The position numbers and the translations under genes were made by a program. Below the pieces are notes generated by a model. It was not told the DNA's origin. It made no database searches and was given only the letters and a program-made list of their open reading frames with translations. Positions 7,273-16,231 of a DNA stretch of 64,000 nt are shown piece by piece; positions within the stretch are counted from its first letter, which is position 1, and each line of letters opens with the position of its first letter. The stretch comes from BRH-c25 sp035627615 (GTDB lineage Bacteria > Bacillota > Clostridia > Lutisporales > Lutisporaceae): assembly GCA_035627615.1 (NCBI GenBank), contig DASPLL010000018.1:124001-188000 (forward strand), given 5' to 3'.

Positions 7273-8681
7273 GGGATAAAGCGGCGGAATTGCGCATCGA
7301 TAACGGAATGATCGTCACTATGAACGAGAGGCGTGAAATCATCAAAGAAGGCTCCATCGTCATAGATCAGGGTTCGATCGTGGCTCTTGGCAAGACAAAG
7401 GCCTTGGCGAACCAATACCCGGCCCAAAAAATAATTGATGCCCGCAACAAAATCGTAATGCCCGGACTCATCGACGCCCATGTCCATAATACGCAGATGC
7501 TGGCCCGGGGCCTGGGGGACGATCTGGATCTGATCCCCTGGTGTTTCGATTACATTTATCCCTACGAAGCGGAAATGACCGACCAGGATACGTATTACAG
7601 CACGCTGCTTTGCGCCATGGAGATGATTCGTACCGGCACCACTTGTGTGGTCGATCCGGGGGGCTATCGCATGGATTACGTGGCCAAAGCCCTGCAGGAC
7701 TTTGGCATGCGCGGCATCATCAGTTGGGCGGGCATGGACGAATGGTCCCCTGAACGGCATCTGCCCGAGAAGCTGCCGGGACGGCTTAGCACCAGGAAAA
7801 CCCTGGAGGAAGAGGAAAGACTGGTATCTGCCTGGCATAAGAAAGCCGAGGGACTGCTCCGGGCCTCTTACGCTTTGCGGGTCGAATCCAATGTCAGTGC
7901 CGACCTGTACAGGGAGATTACCCGTTTAGCCAAGCGGGATGGGGTTATGATCCAAATGCATGCGGCTGTGACAAAATCACAAGTGGAGTTTGTCAGAAAA
8001 AAAACGGGTCTCACCACCATCTACTATCTGGATTCCTTAGGCGTTTTAGGACCGGAATGGTTTTTAAGTCATCTCTCGGTTGTGGATGAGCAGGAATTGC
8101 AGATCCTGATCGACAAAGGAGTCCGTGTCTGCCATAATCCCGGTTCTTCAATGCACGGAGGATATGGGGCCTGCGCCAAAGGCAGGATCCCGGAAATGAT
8201 CCAAGCCGGAATGGCGGTCGCCTTGGGGGCCGACGGAAGTTCCTCCAACAACAGCTTGGATATGTTCCGTACCCTCTGGCAAGTGGCTACGGTCCATAAA
8301 GAAGCCCGTCAAAGGTGTGACTTGATTCCTCCCGAGCAGGCTCTGGAGCTTGCCACCATTCAAGGAGCCAAAACCATCCAATGGGATGATGAAATTGGTT
8401 CCCTAGAGGCAGGGAAGAAGGCGGACCTGATCATTGTTGATTGCTACCGGCCCAACTGGCTTCCCCTGCATGATTTTTCTATCATTTCTAATCTTGTCTA
8501 TGCCGGCAGTGGCGATGACGTGGAAACAGTTGTGATCAATGGAAAAATCATTATGGAAAACAGGGAATTTATGACGATCCCCAAAAACGTTGTGCTGAAA
8601 GAGGCCCAGTCTATCTCCGAAAGAATTATCGCCTCCATCCCGAAAGGAGCCCGCTTAAAAGCGCGCTGGCCCGTGCAGTAA
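7269..8681 (+). CDS. Amidohydrolase (TRZ/ATZ, SsnA-like)
   Basis: A 470-residue metal-dependent hydrolase of the amidohydrolase superfamily, in the branch that includes cytosine/guanine deaminases and chlorohydrolases. The first metal motif is LIDAHVHNTQ (about residues 67-76). IQMHAAV near 235, SHLSVVDEQE near 265 and LGADGSSSNNS near 320 supply the other histidine and aspartate ligands. The C terminus returns to the beta sandwich (GKKADLIIVD). It overlaps the cupin gene by four bases. A C-N bond in a ring or side chain is the likely target (inference from family). Confidence 0.8.
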   Translation: MRDKAAELRIDNGMIVTMNERREIIKEGSIVIDQGSIVALGKTKALANQYPAQKIIDARNKIVMPGLIDAHVHNTQMLARGLGDDLDLIPWCFDYIYPYEAEMTDQDTYYSTLLCAMEMIRTGTTCVVDPGGYRMDYVAKALQDFGMRGIISWAGMDEWSPERHLPEKLPGRLSTRKTLEEEERLVSAWHKKAEGLLRASYALRVESNVSADLYREITRLAKRDGVMIQMHAAVTKSQVEFVRKKTGLTTIYYLDSLGVLGPEWFLSHLSVVDEQELQILIDKGVRVCHNPGSSMHGGYGACAKGRIPEMIQAGMAVALGADGSSSNNSLDMFRTLWQVATVHKEARQRCDLIPPEQALELATIQGAKTIQWDDEIGSLEAGKKADLIIVDCYRPNWLPLHDFSIISNLVYAGSGDDVETVVINGKIIMENREFMTIPKNVVLKEAQSISERIIASIPKGARLKARWPVQ

Positions 8682-8715
8682 CCCACCCTAATGATTGATG
8701 GAAAGAGGTGTTGCC

Positions 8716-9705
8716 ATGAGTGAGAAGATAAAAATTTCTTTGGCCTGTGAGGATTATGACCGGACCCGTGCCCTGCGCGACGGCTTGGTATCCGTGGAAG
8801 GAGTGGAATTGGAATACGTTTCTCTCGGCCCTCTGGAACTGTTCAAACGGGTGCTGCAAAACGAAGAATTTGATGCGGCCGAGTTGTCTTTCTCGAATTA
8901 CATGATGGAAAGATCCAGGGACATCAACCGGTTCATCGCCCTCCCCGTGTTTACTTCGAGAATGTTCAGGCACTCATCCATCTTCGTAAACACGCAAGCG
9001 GGGATCGAGAAGCCCCAGGATTTGGCCGGGAAAAAGGTAGGAGTATTGGAATATCATATTACCGCCGCCCTATGTATCCGCGGATTTCTGTCGGATGATT
9101 ACGGCGTTAGGCCCGAGACGATACGGTGGTTTACCGGCGGGCAGGAAAAGCCCGAAGCGACGGACCGCATGGCCCATATCAAGCTTCCTGAGAGTCTCTC
9201 CATTCAACACATCGGCCCTCACCAAACCCTTAACAAGATGCTGGAGGAAGGAGAACTTGACGCGTTGATCACGGCCTTCAATCCGACCTGCTTTATAAAA
9301 AAATCCCCTCATGTCCGCAGGCTGTTCCCGGATTTTAGAAAAGAGGAAGAGGACTACTACCTGCGGACAGGGATATTCCCAATTATGCATCTCGTAGTGA
9401 TTCGACAAAAGGTCTACGAACAAAATCCGTATCTGGCGGAGTCCTTGTACCGGGCTTTTGCGCAAGCAAAGGACCTGGCCCAGGAGAAGCTGCGTAAAAC
9501 TTCGGCCCTGACGGTCTTATTACCTTGGCTGATTCCGGAGATAGAGCAGGTAGAAAATATGATGGGGCCTGACTACTGGGCTTATGGAGTTTCCCGCAAC
9601 CGCCGGACACTGGACGCGGAAGCCAGATGGTCCTTTGAACAAGGATTGAGTCCCAGGCTGTTGGATGTTGAAGAGCTGTTTGCGCCCAATACGCTAGCCC
9701 TTTAA
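8716..9705 (+). CDS. 4,5-dihydroxyphthalate decarboxylase-like / periplasmic-binding fold protein, copy A
   Basis: A 329-residue protein beginning KISLACEDYDRTRAL, the typical opening of proteins labelled 4,5-dihydroxyphthalate decarboxylase, which have a type-II periplasmic-binding fold. It has no signal peptide, so a cytoplasmic enzyme is more likely than a transport receptor. Other landmarks are FSNYMMERSRD, KKVGVLEYHITAALCIRGFL and PIMHLVVIRQ. ATG 8716 follows AAAGAGGTG by five bases. A clear paralogue, with the same landmarks, lies at 16232. The name is by homology; the true substrate is unknown. Confidence 0.75.
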   Translation: MSEKIKISLACEDYDRTRALRDGLVSVEGVELEYVSLGPLELFKRVLQNEEFDAAELSFSNYMMERSRDINRFIALPVFTSRMFRHSSIFVNTQAGIEKPQDLAGKKVGVLEYHITAALCIRGFLSDDYGVRPETIRWFTGGQEKPEATDRMAHIKLPESLSIQHIGPHQTLNKMLEEGELDALITAFNPTCFIKKSPHVRRLFPDFRKEEEDYYLRTGIFPIMHLVVIRQKVYEQNPYLAESLYRAFAQAKDLAQEKLRKTSALTVLLPWLIPEIEQVENMMGPDYWAYGVSRNRRTLDAEARWSFEQGLSPRLLDVEELFAPNTLAL

Positions 9706-9765
9706 AAAAAATTGTAATTGAATTGTGTATACATGGAACAATTCAACAAAAAGAAAATATTTATA

Positions 9766-9796
9766 TTGCAAATGGTATACCAAATGGAGTACAATA
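9766..9796 (+). promoter_or_regulatory. Promoter with GntR operator, copy 2
   Basis: TTGCAA (9766-9771) and TACAAT (9790-9795) are 18 bp apart with the palindrome TGGTATACCA (9773-9782) between them. The 27-bp block 9770-9796 is identical to 3649-3675. It would drive the dihydroorotate dehydrogenase-like gene and the GntR gene after it, giving autoregulation. Confidence 0.7.
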
Positions 9797-9830
9797 TTAG
9801 AAGAAAACATAAAAGGAGTGTGACAAAGAG

Positions 9831-10802
9831 TTGGCCAATCTGGAAGTCGAAGTATTTGGAATTAAATTTAGGCACCCCATCATCTTGAGCTCCGGTTGCC
9901 TCACCCATACAGGAGCAGGAATGATTGCCGGGCTTAAGGGGGGTGCATCGGCAGCCATCGGGAAAACCTGCGGATCAAAAGGAAAAATCGGTCATCCCCA
10001 ACCCCAGATCGTTCGCAAACCGTCTAAGACCTATATGGTGAATGCCCAGGGGATCCCCAATCCAGGGGTGGAACTATTCAAACAAGATATTATCATGGCT
10101 AAATCAGTGAACTTAGGCCCTATCTTAGGCAGCGCACTGGGCGAAAAGCCCGAGGACTTTGTTTTTGTGGCGCGTGGCCTGGAAGAAGCTGGGGCTGAAC
10201 TGATCGAGCTGAACGTTTCCTGTGTGCATCCCACCCATGGAGTAAAGTACGGGTTCCTGTCCGGCGACAGTCCGGAACAGGTTTATGAAACAGTGAAAGC
10301 GGTAAAACAAGCAGTACGGATCCCGGTAGTTCCTAAAATTTCATCCCATAAGATTCTCGATGTTCCCAAGCTGGCGATCGCAGCCGAAGAAGCCGGTGCC
10401 GACGGCGTTACTGTGGCTAATACGCTTCCGGCCTTGGAATTAGATTCCGACACGCTGAAGCCGGCGCTGGGCAACCCGGATGGAGTGGGCGGACTTTCCG
10501 GAGATGCGGTGAAACCCATCATTTTACGGTGTATTGCCGATACCGCCAGAGTGATAAAAATACCTATCATGGCTACCGGCGGATGCACTACGGGAGCCGA
10601 TGCCGCCGAAATGCTGGCGCTGGGGGCTTCGCTGGTTCAGGTACATACTTCGGCTATGTATTACGGGATGAAACACTTCGCTAAAATAGCCCAGGAACTG
10701 GATGAGTACCTTGACAATCACAATTTTAAAGCGGTAAACGACATCATCGGCTATTCGCTGCAGTTCCTGCCGCCCAGACCTCTGCAGATGAGCGAACACT
10801 AA
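9831..10802 (+). CDS. Dihydroorotate dehydrogenase-like FMN protein (PyrD/PreA family)
   Basis: A 323-residue TIM-barrel flavoprotein of the dihydroorotate/dihydropyrimidine dehydrogenase family. The catalytic loop reads ELNVSCVHPTHG with Cys131 in the active-base position of class 1 DHODs; IPVVPKISSH, ADGVTVANTL and MATGGCTTGADAAEML are the FMN-binding strands. No Fe-S domain is attached. TTG 9831 is the only plausible start after AAAAGGAG, though spacing is long (12). With pyrE-like and amidohydrolase genes around it, it probably reduces or oxidises a pyrimidine- or pyridine-like ring. It follows the operator-bearing promoter. Confidence 0.8.
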   Translation: MANLEVEVFGIKFRHPIILSSGCLTHTGAGMIAGLKGGASAAIGKTCGSKGKIGHPQPQIVRKPSKTYMVNAQGIPNPGVELFKQDIIMAKSVNLGPILGSALGEKPEDFVFVARGLEEAGAELIELNVSCVHPTHGVKYGFLSGDSPEQVYETVKAVKQAVRIPVVPKISSHKILDVPKLAIAAEEAGADGVTVANTLPALELDSDTLKPALGNPDGVGGLSGDAVKPIILRCIADTARVIKIPIMATGGCTTGADAAEMLALGASLVQVHTSAMYYGMKHFAKIAQELDEYLDNHNFKAVNDIIGYSLQFLPPRPLQMSEH

Positions 10803-10824
10803 GCCGGGGCATCGACAAAGCTAT

Positions 10825-10845
10825 AGCCGGTTAGACCGGTTTCGA
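10825..10845 (+). terminator. Weak hairpin between DHOD-like and GntR genes
   Basis: AGCCGGT-TAG-ACCGGTT stem followed by only TTCG, so at best partial termination. Confidence 0.35.
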
Positions 10846-10895
10846 GATTTAATTACTCTAATATCATTCAAAACAGAAAAGGAGAAATTATTAAA

Positions 10896-11555
10896 TTGAT
10901 ACAAAAAGGAAAGGCTTCAGATAGTCTGTATGAAACTATTAGAGAAAAAATAATGAACTATAACTTAAAACCAGGTCATCGTCTTATCGAAAGGGACCTT
11001 GCAAAAGAATTGGGCACCAGCCGCACGCCGATCCGGGAAGTCATACACAAGCTGGAAAAAGAAGGTTTGGTCGTGGTCGAAGCAAACAAGGGGGCTTATG
11101 TGGCGCCCTTCTCGGCTATGGATATGGCCGAGATCTATCAGATTCGCATGGTGATTGAAGCTTTTGCCGGTAGGTTGGTCACACCCGATGTCACCGAAGA
11201 GACGTTGCAATTACTGGAGCGAATCAATTCAGAGATGATTGCTGCGTTTGAGCAAGGCAACTTTAAATTGGCCGACGAGAAAAACAATGAATTGCATAGG
11301 GAGCTCTACAAAAACTGCCACAATAAACGGTTATACGAGATGATTATCGATTATTGGGCTTATGCTAAGAGACTGCGGTCGGCTATTCTTACTGTTCACG
11401 GCCGAATGCAGGAAATCTACGAAGAACACTTGGAAATTATTCAAGCCTTAAGGATGCGGAATCCGGAAGAGGTGGAGCGGTTGATCCGCTATCACCTGGA
11501 AAGGGCTCTGGAATTGTTTCACAAAGCCATTGAGCAAGATTTGATCATTTTATAA
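10896..11555 (+). CDS. GntR-family (FadR subfamily) regulator of the island
   Basis: A complete 219-residue regulator: winged helix at residues 1-75 (ELGTSRTPIREVIHKLEKEG) and an FCD effector domain with histidines in NELHREL, EEHLEII and RYHLERA. TTG 10896 follows AAAAGGAGA by ten bases. The duplicated TGGTATACCA operators at 3652 and 9773 are of the form bound by this subfamily and flank genes of the same region, so it is the likely repressor. Its own gene lies downstream of copy 2. The inducer is presumably the pathway substrate or an intermediate carboxylate. Confidence 0.85.
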   Translation: MIQKGKASDSLYETIREKIMNYNLKPGHRLIERDLAKELGTSRTPIREVIHKLEKEGLVVVEANKGAYVAPFSAMDMAEIYQIRMVIEAFAGRLVTPDVTEETLQLLERINSEMIAAFEQGNFKLADEKNNELHRELYKNCHNKRLYEMIIDYWAYAKRLRSAILTVHGRMQEIYEEHLEIIQALRMRNPEEVERLIRYHLERALELFHKAIEQDLIIL

Positions 11556-11575
11556 AACAGTTAGGGGGAATTCGT

Positions 11576-12766
11576 ATGGCAGTAGAAAAATCAAATCGCT
11601 GGGAAGCCGACCGCATGCAAGCCTTGCCGTTTTCGGGGATCCGCAAAGTATTAGAGGCTTCCAACCGTTTGCGGGCGCAAGGAGTGGATATTATCGACTT
11701 AGCCTTGGGACGTCCGGATTTCGATACTCCGGTGAACATAAAAAAAGCAGCACAAAAAGCGCTGGATGAAGGACAGGTACATTACACCTCTAATTATGGG
11801 ATCCCGCAGCTTACCAAAGCCATTGCCAAGAAACTGAAAGCCGATAACAACCTGGAGTATGATCCTGCCGCCGAAATCATGGTGACAGTGGGAGCCTGCG
11901 AGGCAGTATACGCGGCGATGGCCTCTTTTTTAAACCCTGGCGACGAAGTCATTGTGCCGGCGCCCGGCTGGCTGAACTATGTGTATATTCCCGGAATGTT
12001 GGGAGCTACCGCGGTCACGGTGCCTTTGAAAGAAGAAAATAATTTTGCGCTGTCTGCAGCAGATGTGGCGGCTAAGATTAGCCCGAAGACAAAAATGCTC
12101 ATTCTGGTCAGCCCCCAAAATCCCACGGGCGGAGTCGTGCCTAAAAGTGAGTTGCAGGCCATCGCAGAGCTGGCCAAAAAGCATGATTTTCTGGTGTTGG
12201 CCGATGAAGTGTATGAAAAAATTATTTATGACGGCAATGAACACGTCAGCATTGGTTCGCTCCCCGGCATGAAGGAACGCACCATCAGCATCAACGCTGC
12301 TTCGAAGACCTATTCAATGACCGGCTGGCGTATCGGCTGGATCGGTGCCGATAAAAAACTGATGGGAACTCTCATCAGGAATCATCAATATCTGGTAACC
12401 TGCGCCACTTCTTTTGCGCAATTTGGGGCTCTGGAAGCTCTGGAAGGTTCCCAAAGCCAGGCTCAGGAAATGGTGGCTGAGTTCAAACGGAGAAGAGATC
12501 TGGTAGTCAAATCCTTAAATAACATTCCCGGAATCAAATGCACCAATCCATCCGGTGCTTTTTACGCCTTTGCCAATATCAAAGGCTTACAGATGTCCTC
12601 CATGGACGCCTCCACGTTTTTCCTGGAAAAAGCCAACGTGGCTACAGTACCCGGTTCCGCTTTCGGCGAGGAAGGGGAAGGCTACGTGCGGGTTTCCTAC
12701 TGCAACTCCTATGAGAACATTCAACGGGGTATGGAAAAGCTGAAAGAAGCGGTGAAGGGTCTGTAA
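11576..12766 (+). CDS. PLP-dependent class I aminotransferase
   Basis: A 396-residue fold-type I aminotransferase of the aspartate aminotransferase I-gamma type. PLP contacts are visible: SPQNPTGGV near 180, VLADEVYEKI near 210, the Schiff-base lysine in INAASKTYSMTGWR (about K244), and the C-terminal GEGYVRVSY arginine for the substrate carboxylate. The site GGGGG lies before ATG 11576. In the island it could move amino groups from a ring-opened product to a keto acid. Specificity cannot be read from sequence. Confidence 0.85.
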   Translation: MAVEKSNRWEADRMQALPFSGIRKVLEASNRLRAQGVDIIDLALGRPDFDTPVNIKKAAQKALDEGQVHYTSNYGIPQLTKAIAKKLKADNNLEYDPAAEIMVTVGACEAVYAAMASFLNPGDEVIVPAPGWLNYVYIPGMLGATAVTVPLKEENNFALSAADVAAKISPKTKMLILVSPQNPTGGVVPKSELQAIAELAKKHDFLVLADEVYEKIIYDGNEHVSIGSLPGMKERTISINAASKTYSMTGWRIGWIGADKKLMGTLIRNHQYLVTCATSFAQFGALEALEGSQSQAQEMVAEFKRRRDLVVKSLNNIPGIKCTNPSGAFYAFANIKGLQMSSMDASTFFLEKANVATVPGSAFGEEGEGYVRVSYCNSYENIQRGMEKLKEAVKGL

Positions 12767-12823
12767 GCAGGTTTGCGTGCCTTCAAAACATTGTATTACT
12801 AGTATAGTAAGGAGATATAATTT

Positions 12824-14041
12824 ATGAATATTGAAAAAGGACCTTGGAAGAGCGAGGGATATTGGTTCAGCCATTACAACTACCTGGAGGAAGTGAGAAA
12901 AGGCTGGACCCTGCCCTCCAAAGTGGAGATCCATGACGCAACGTTGCGGGACGGGGAGCAAACTCCCGGCGTGGTGTTAAAGCCCGATGAGAAAGTGGCC
13001 ATCGCGGCCAAACTGGCCGAGGTTGGCGTGGAGCGGATTGAAGCGGGCATGCCGGCTGTTTCCCAGGATGATTTCAACGCCATTAAGAAAATCACCGGCC
13101 TGGGACTGCCCTCTAAAATACTGGCCTTTGCCAGGGCGGTTCCCGATGACATCAAAAAGGTTGCCGATTCAGGCGCCTGGGGCGTGGTGATCGAAACACC
13201 CATTGGCTATCCCAAGCTACGCCACCAGTTCAACAAGAGCTGGGAATGGGTCTTGGAAACCAGTATTATCGCGGTTAAAGCCGCCAGGGAAGCCGGTTTG
13301 TATGTGGTCTATTTCCCTTACGACGCGACGAGATGCCTCATTGAAGAATATGACGCTTTGCTGACCGGCTTATGCAAGGACGCCAAGCCTGATTCCATCG
13401 GTGTCGTTGATACCGTAGGCTGCGCCATCCCCGAAGCCACCGGCTATTTAACCCGGCATATCAAGAAGCTTACCGGCTGTTCGGTGGAAGTGCATACCCA
13501 TAACGATCTGGGGATGGGAGTAGCCACTTCCTTAGGCGCGATCACGGCGGGAGCCGATGTAGTCCACGTCAGCGTCAACGGGCTGGGCGAGCGCACCGGC
13601 AACACCGGGTTTGAAGAGATGGCCCTTGCACTCAAAGGATGCCTGGGCTATGAAATGGCCAATTATAACTTCGCTAAGTTTAAAGAACTTTCAGATTTGG
13701 TAGCTAAATTCAGCGGCGTACCGGTTAATTCCAACAAACCGATCATTGGGGACAGGACCTTTGCCAGGGAGTCAGGGATCGGTATCGAACAAGTGCTGAA
13801 CTATCCTCTGGCCATGTTTAACATGGATCCGAAGATGGTGGGAACCAAAGCCCGGGTCATGTACGGCAAAAAGTCCGGATTGGCCTCGGTCAAGGTTAGA
13901 CTAGAAGAGCTTAGCCTTACCGCCTGCGACGCCGAACAAAAAGTCATGCTGGAAAAGATCAAACAGGCCGGTATTGATAAGAAAGGTCCCCTGTCCGACC
14001 AGGAAGTGGATGGAATAATCAAAGGAGTACTTGGAAAATGA
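12824..14041 (+). CDS. HMGL-like acyltransferase/lyase (homocitrate/isopropylmalate synthase family)
   Basis: A 405-residue TIM-barrel enzyme of the DRE-TIM family. HDATLRDGEQTPG (about residues 37-49) carries the DxTLRDGxQ metal and catalytic motif, and VEVHTHNDLGMG (about 222-233) the HxH metal ligands. The C-terminal part resembles the short linker region of homocitrate synthases and lacks a full LeuA regulatory domain. It overlaps the M24 gene by four bases (ATGA). It may condense acetyl-CoA with a keto acid, or cleave a hydroxy acid; the lyase direction would suit catabolism. That choice is inference. Confidence 0.8.
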   Translation: MNIEKGPWKSEGYWFSHYNYLEEVRKGWTLPSKVEIHDATLRDGEQTPGVVLKPDEKVAIAAKLAEVGVERIEAGMPAVSQDDFNAIKKITGLGLPSKILAFARAVPDDIKKVADSGAWGVVIETPIGYPKLRHQFNKSWEWVLETSIIAVKAAREAGLYVVYFPYDATRCLIEEYDALLTGLCKDAKPDSIGVVDTVGCAIPEATGYLTRHIKKLTGCSVEVHTHNDLGMGVATSLGAITAGADVVHVSVNGLGERTGNTGFEEMALALKGCLGYEMANYNFAKFKELSDLVAKFSGVPVNSNKPIIGDRTFARESGIGIEQVLNYPLAMFNMDPKMVGTKARVMYGKKSGLASVKVRLEELSLTACDAEQKVMLEKIKQAGIDKKGPLSDQEVDGIIKGVLGK

Positions 14042-15714
14042 TAGAATTTATCACCGATTTGCAGGAAACCTCCCGACTGCTCAATACGGCAGTCAAAAAC
14101 AAATTTCTTTCCGTGGCCCTCAATTATGACGGTTATCGCTCGGTTGCGCCGGTGATCGCTAAAAAAGACGGGCGGAATATCCTCATCACCCGGCATATCG
14201 AACGCGGAAATGTGGAAGCCTTACAGAAAATCGACAAAGCAATCCCCCCTGACTATCAGGTGGTGTATTACAACCCGTATTTTACTTTTGAACCCTCCGA
14301 AATAGCCGTTTATGAAGACTTTATTTCCGCCGTTGACGGGATCGCCGGACAAGAGGGCGTAGCGTCGGTACATCAGGACATGCCCCTGTCCATGTACCAG
14401 TCCTTAGCCAAGAAGTATGACTGCGTCCTGGCTGAAAAAACAGTCGCCGACCCTCGGTTCTACCTGTACACAGTTTCGCAGGCCGCCGTGTTGGAGAAGT
14501 TTAACCAGAAGAGAGACCAGGCTGATCAGGCCGCATTAAAGCTGATTGAAAATTCGCCTGTTAAGAAAGAATTGACGGCGTATATCAAAAACCGGGTTGA
14601 TACCCGTTTTGTCTTACTGGATAAGCTTTTGCAAACCAATGGCCTGGAAGCCGTACTCTGCACCTCCCCCCTGGGGGTACAGGAGATCACGGGATATGGT
14701 ATTACCCGCCACCAGGAAGACCGGGTCGCGGCTCTTTATATCAAAGGCAGTGCTAACGTTTATCTCTTTTCGGTCCTGCCTTTAGAAGACTATGGCCCTG
14801 GACAACAGGTGGATTCTTTTGCCGCCATGGTCAAGAATCTGGTTAGCGATGGTCCACTAGGCTTGGAAGAACAGCATTTTCCCATCGGTTGGCTGACCGG
14901 ACTGGGTTTTGCCGAACTCAACTGGAAGAATGCCATGAACATGGTCAGACAACTCCGTGAGCTTAGGGCGGCGGAGGACCTTTCCTACTGTATTATTGCC
15001 GCCCGGATCAGCGTCTTTGCCACCGACGAGTCTTTGGAATGGGGCAAGAAGGAGATTTTGGCGGGCAGAAAAATCTCGGAGCTTGATATTTACAATAAAT
15101 ACCAATTCTTGTTGCAAGTTTTTAAAGAACGGCACAACCTTCCCCTGAAGATCAATACTTTTTGGACGAACTGTCATGCTGCCGGCAGGAGCGTCATTCC
15201 ATCCCTGCCCTTTGACTATCCGTTGGATCAAAGCTGTAAAGCTGTAAAAATTGACGCCGGGGTTTCGCTGATTGGGGATACCGGCATCCATCATGCCGCT
15301 TCCGACATTGCCCGTACCATCATCTTTGACGGCGATGTCCAAAAAGCGTATGACCGCTTCGAATCCTACATGGTCAAGGACGTTATTCCCAACGTGAAAG
15401 CAGGGATGTGCGGCAAGGATATCTATGAGCTGGCCGTATCCAGGGTTGAAAAGGAACGACCCTATTTCTTAAGCCTGGGCATGATACCCGACGCCGATCT
15501 AGCTCGTGTTTTCAACCGGGATGTGGGCCATAATATGGGCTTACAGGAGCCGGTCACGATCTTTTTCAAGAAGGATACCGCTGCCGCCGTTACGGAAGGC
15601 ATGGTGGGCGCTCTGGAATACCAATGGTCCATGAAGAACTTCGGTATTGGCGTGGAAGACTTGTTTCTGATCGGACCTGACGGAGGTCTCAACTTTTCCC
15701 GGGATCAGCTTTAG
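14038..15714 (+). CDS. M24-family metallohydrolase (Xaa-Pro peptidase/creatinase fold), long form
   Basis: A 558-residue protein whose last 240 residues are a pita-bread M24 domain. Metal ligands appear in KIDAGVSLIGDTG and ASDIARTI (two Asp, about 405-420), RDVGHNMG (His, about 498), ALEYQW (Glu, about 526) and GVEDLFLI (Glu, about 540). The N-terminal 300 residues are longer than the usual creatinase N domain. Family members include creatinase and amidohydrolase-like enzymes as well as peptidases, so hydrolysis of a non-peptide C-N bond is possible. Translationally coupled to the HMGL-like gene. Confidence 0.7.
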   Translation: MIEFITDLQETSRLLNTAVKNKFLSVALNYDGYRSVAPVIAKKDGRNILITRHIERGNVEALQKIDKAIPPDYQVVYYNPYFTFEPSEIAVYEDFISAVDGIAGQEGVASVHQDMPLSMYQSLAKKYDCVLAEKTVADPRFYLYTVSQAAVLEKFNQKRDQADQAALKLIENSPVKKELTAYIKNRVDTRFVLLDKLLQTNGLEAVLCTSPLGVQEITGYGITRHQEDRVAALYIKGSANVYLFSVLPLEDYGPGQQVDSFAAMVKNLVSDGPLGLEEQHFPIGWLTGLGFAELNWKNAMNMVRQLRELRAAEDLSYCIIAARISVFATDESLEWGKKEILAGRKISELDIYNKYQFLLQVFKERHNLPLKINTFWTNCHAAGRSVIPSLPFDYPLDQSCKAVKIDAGVSLIGDTGIHHAASDIARTIIFDGDVQKAYDRFESYMVKDVIPNVKAGMCGKDIYELAVSRVEKERPYFLSLGMIPDADLARVFNRDVGHNMGLQEPVTIFFKKDTAAAVTEGMVGALEYQWSMKNFGIGVEDLFLIGPDGGLNFSRDQL

Positions 15715-15754
15715 GCTGGAAGGGTCGGTAAAGAAAAGGAAAATATGGCAATGT

Positions 15755-15789
15755 TCTAAATTTGGACATCCAAGTATTAAATTTGAACG
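15755..15789 (+). promoter_or_regulatory. Pair of upstream activator sites for the sigma-54 activator
   Basis: TCTAAATTTGGACA (15755-15768) and ATTAAATTTGAACG (15776-15789) are similar words 21 bp apart, two helical turns. The second lies 84 bp before the -24 box at 15862. A matching word, ACTAAATTTGAACA, occurs at 25927, 83 bp before the other sigma-54 promoter. Confidence 0.6.
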
Positions 15790-15861
15790 GTAGTTGTAAA
15801 TAAACGACCGGAATCTTCTAAAGCAAGGCTGCAATTGGCTGGTCCGTCCCCTCGGTATCTA

Positions 15862-15878
15862 TTGGCACGAGAATTGCA
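15862..15878 (+). promoter_or_regulatory. Sigma-54 (-24/-12) promoter
   Basis: TTGGCACGAGAATTGCA fits the TGGCAC-N5-TTGCW consensus exactly. It would transcribe the decarboxylase-like, tctCBA, ubiD and ubiX genes, with a leader of about 350 bases before the first start. Sixteen of 17 bases equal the promoter at 26012. Confidence 0.85.
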
Positions 15879-15948
15879 ACATATAAATTTTTTAAAAAGC
15901 AAAGACGCTTAACTGCAATGAAGCCGAACATTAGGAGATTTACTGTAT

Positions 15949-15976
15949 CCTCCTTGCGGTCGAGCCGCAAGGAGGA
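15949..15976 (+). other. Perfect 12-bp hairpin in the long leader
   Basis: TCCTCCTTGCGG and CCGCAAGGAGGA pair perfectly across a four-base loop. No T-run follows, so it is not a standard terminator. It lies about 70 bp after the sigma-54 start point. One arm contains AAGGAGG and the other its complement. No open frame starts close behind it. Role unknown; mRNA stabilisation or attenuation are possibilities. The rest of 15990-16170 shows nothing else I can name. Confidence 0.5.
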
Positions 15977-16178
15977 CTAAAGCTTGTCCCATATTAACTT
16001 TACAGAGAGTATAATAGCTTTATAATCAGATTCGTTAAAACTTTGACTATTATATCATGTAATGGCAGAACAATTTAATGATGCTACAGGTTATCTCGGA
16101 TGTAAAGAAGAGAAAAGAATTGCCATGTTTGAGTGAATTGAAATTCCCAGTAAAATACTGGATAATGTGATACCTGAG

Positions 16179-16202
16179 ACACGAACGCTGAAGCGTTCGT
16201 GT
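16179..16202 (+). other. Hairpin just before the ribosome site of 16232
   Basis: ACACGAACGCT and AGCGTTCGTGT form a perfect inverted repeat separated by two bases, ending 16 bp before the GAGGAGG site. It may protect the 5' end of a processed transcript for the highly expressed transport genes (inference). Confidence 0.5.
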
Positions 16203-16231
16203 ATGAGTATAGTATACGAGGAGGCATCAGT

